Below, one piece after another: positions 62,941 to 64,000 of a stretch of DNA of 64,000 bases. The translations under genes and the position numbers were made by a program. Positions within the stretch are counted from its first letter, which is position 1. Each line of letters opens with the position of its first letter. The stretch comes from Whitmania pigra (taxonomy: Eukaryota; Annelida; Clitellata; Hirudinida; Haemopidae): assembly GCA_021613335.1 (NCBI GenBank), contig JAJTWR010000371.1:482501-546500 (forward strand). Direction: 5' to 3'. Below the pieces are notes generated by a model. It had not been told where the DNA came from and ran no database searches. It saw only the letters and a program-made list of their open reading frames with translations.

Positions 62941-63731
62941 ACCATTCTAACAGTGCCTTGTGATGGTTGTGGTAGTGATGATGGTAATGATTGTGGTGAT
63001 GGTAATGATTGTGGTGATGGTAATGATTGTGGTGATGGTAATGATTGTGGTGATGGTAATGATTGTGGTGATGGTAATGATTGTGGTGATGGTAATGATT
63101 GTGGTGATGGTAATGATTGTGGTGATGGTAATGATTGTGGTGATGGTAATGATTGTGGTGATGGTAATGATTGTGGTGATGGTAATGATTGTGATGATGG
63201 TAATGATTGTGATGATGGTAATGATTGTGGTGATGGTAATGATTGTGGTGATGGTAATGATTGTGGTGATGGTAATGATGTGGTGATGGTAATGATTGTG
63301 GTGATGGTAATGATTGTGGTGATGGTAATGATTGTGGTGATGGTAATGATTGTGGTGATGGTAATGATTGTGATGATGGTAATGATTGTGGTGATGGTAA
63401 TGATTGTGGTGATGGTAATGATTGTGATGATGGTAATGATTGTGGTGATGGTAATGATTGTGATGATGGTAATGATTGTGGTGATGGTAATGATTGTGAT
63501 GATGGTAATGATTGTGGTGATGGTAATGATAGTCATGGTAGTTGTGGTGGCGATGGAGCGCTGATTTGTAATCGTTGTGACCGCATTGTAATAATCTTCA
63601 ATTACCTTTGAGATACTGGTTATGCTTGTTGTCATGTCGTCGTCAGCGACAATGCCTTTTTCGTTGTCATGGCAACACTGATACACCCTCTCGATGGCAT
63701 TTTCGAGGTTTAGCCAAGTGCCTTCTTGCAT
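62829..63731 (-). CDS. unrecognised minus-strand gene, first exon 63731-63606
   Basis: From ATG at 63731-63729 the minus strand reads MQEGTWLNLENAIERVYQCC then HDNEKGIVADDDMTTSITSI and SK before a GT donor (63605-63604), phase 0: 42 codons of balanced, exon-like composition. The frame stays open through the 18-base minisatellite, but that stretch is best read as intron. A plausible last exon begins near 62957 after an AG (ALLEWLTGCGSLMVH then stop) or in another frame ends at 62829. The upstream region has several CCAAT boxes. No family is recognised; the gene converges on CASK. Confidence 0.45.
   Translation of the reverse strand: MQEGTWLNLENAIERVYQCCHDNEKGIVADDDMTTSITSISKVIEDYYNAVTTITNQRSIATTTTMTIITITTIITIITIITITTIITIITIITITTIITIITIITITTIITITTIITIITIITITTIITITTIITITTIITITTIITITTSLPSPQSLPSPQSLPSPQSLPSSQSLPSSQSLPSPQSLPSPQSLPSPQSLPSPQSLPSPQSLPSPQSLPSPQSLPSPQSLPSPQSLPSPQSLPSPQSLPSSLPQPSQGTVRMVDRLWQPNGALKKLELQMHFQTAAIKQPLEQLMLTNN
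62965..63530. repeat. 18-base minisatellite GGTGATGGTAATGATTGT
   Basis: About 31 head-to-tail copies, nearly identical. A recurring variant has GATGATGG in place of GGTGATGG, scattered mostly in the second half, and one unit near 63277 has lost two bases, changing phase. Because 18 is a multiple of 3, all six frames are open across long parts of it, giving spurious Gly-Asp-Asn-Asp-Cys or Thr-Ile-Ile proteins of 200-300 codons. Confidence 0.97.
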
Positions 63732-63830
63732 TTTGCAAATAATCGATTGTTTGTTGTCGGCCGCTCCGATTGGTCATCCAATCAACAATCATTGTTATTC
63801 ATCGGACAACCAATCAGTGGCTTGATGTGA
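63732..63830 (-). promoter_or_regulatory. CCAAT-rich promoter candidate
   Basis: GATTGG at 63768, CCAATC at 63778 and CCAATC at 63810 lie within 50 bases, 40-85 bases upstream of the minus-strand ATG at 63731, in a locally GC-richer patch (CGGCCGCTCCG). Closely spaced CCAAT boxes on both strands are typical of NF-Y-bound promoters. Confidence 0.45.
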
Positions 63831-64000
63831 TTGAATTTGTATCGACTGGCAGTAGTTCTAGTAACCACATGCATTGTTAGGCTCTCAAGATAAACTATAA
63901 AAGGACTTTTTATAAAACCTTTTAGTCCTAGCTTTTAATTAATGATGGTGGTGATGCAGGCGATTATGATGATGATATCTGCGTAAGATGTATTTTATGA
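63831..64000. other. right edge, no feature seen
   Basis: Non-coding sequence with a short GATGGTGGTGATG run; includes CTATAAAAGG at about 63895 on the plus strand. No gene recognised before the window ends. Confidence 0.4.

Noticed and set aside
62965..63530. CRISPR array
   Set aside because: Units are contiguous with no unique spacers, and the genome is animal.
62953..63564. 200-300 codon frames of Gly-Asp-Asn-Asp-Cys or Thr-Ile-Ile repeats
   Set aside because: Generated by the 18-base minisatellite, whose length is a multiple of three. Only the non-repeat 5' part of the minus-strand frame (63731-63606) looks like an exon.

Overview
The window is animal nuclear DNA, probably from an invertebrate. 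It is AT-rich and packed with microsatellites. Its genes have many short exons with GT..AG introns and encode metazoan-specific proteins: an adhesion cadherin, a SEPT6-group septin, three calcium-activated nucleotidases (CANT1/apyrase family) and the MAGUK scaffold CASK. No bacterial or organellar features were seen. The phylum cannot be decided from the sequence alone. I rebuilt exon joins by hand from splice consensus, phase continuity and family similarity.

Layout. 1-1.4 kb: degenerate CATC tetranucleotide array and an opposite-strand GGAT array. 1.5-15.1 kb (+): 3' part of a large cadherin (degenerate cadherin repeats, EGF, laminin-G, EGF, laminin-G, one membrane helix, long cytoplasmic tail), with two places where the frame breaks. 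15.1-20.1 kb: no gene recognised. 20.1-32.6 kb (-): complete septin gene with a large intron holding an apparent alternative first exon. 33.8-36.0 kb and 37.0-38.5 kb (-): two secreted apyrases with signal peptides. 38.5-42.8 kb: intergenic DNA with a MITE-like repeat and a hAT-like element with matching 8-bp flanks. 42.8-46.1 kb (+): a third, membrane-anchored CANT1-like apyrase. 48.3-61.9 kb (+): complete CASK gene in 22 coding exons (pseudokinase, two L27, PDZ, SH3, guanylate-kinase-like). Its introns hold a truncated YADD-type LINE fragment and an apparently full-length two-ORF non-LTR retrotransposon of R2-like organisation (C2H2 finger, Myb-like region, reverse transcriptase, CCHC knuckle, restriction-like endonuclease). 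62.2-63.7 kb: a TATGCATTG-rich array, an 18-bp minisatellite and the first exon of an unrecognised minus-strand gene with a CCAAT-rich upstream region.

Functional relations. The cadherin, septin and CASK all act at the cell cortex or junctions, but their adjacency need not mean co-regulation. The three apyrases are a clear local gene family with identical intron phases: two secreted forms in tandem and one type II membrane form on the opposite strand. The most interesting points are the R2-like element in a trinucleotide-repeat setting inside CASK, the alternative septin N-terminus, the further-decayed CASK kinase site, and the mix of dispersed and tandem repeats.
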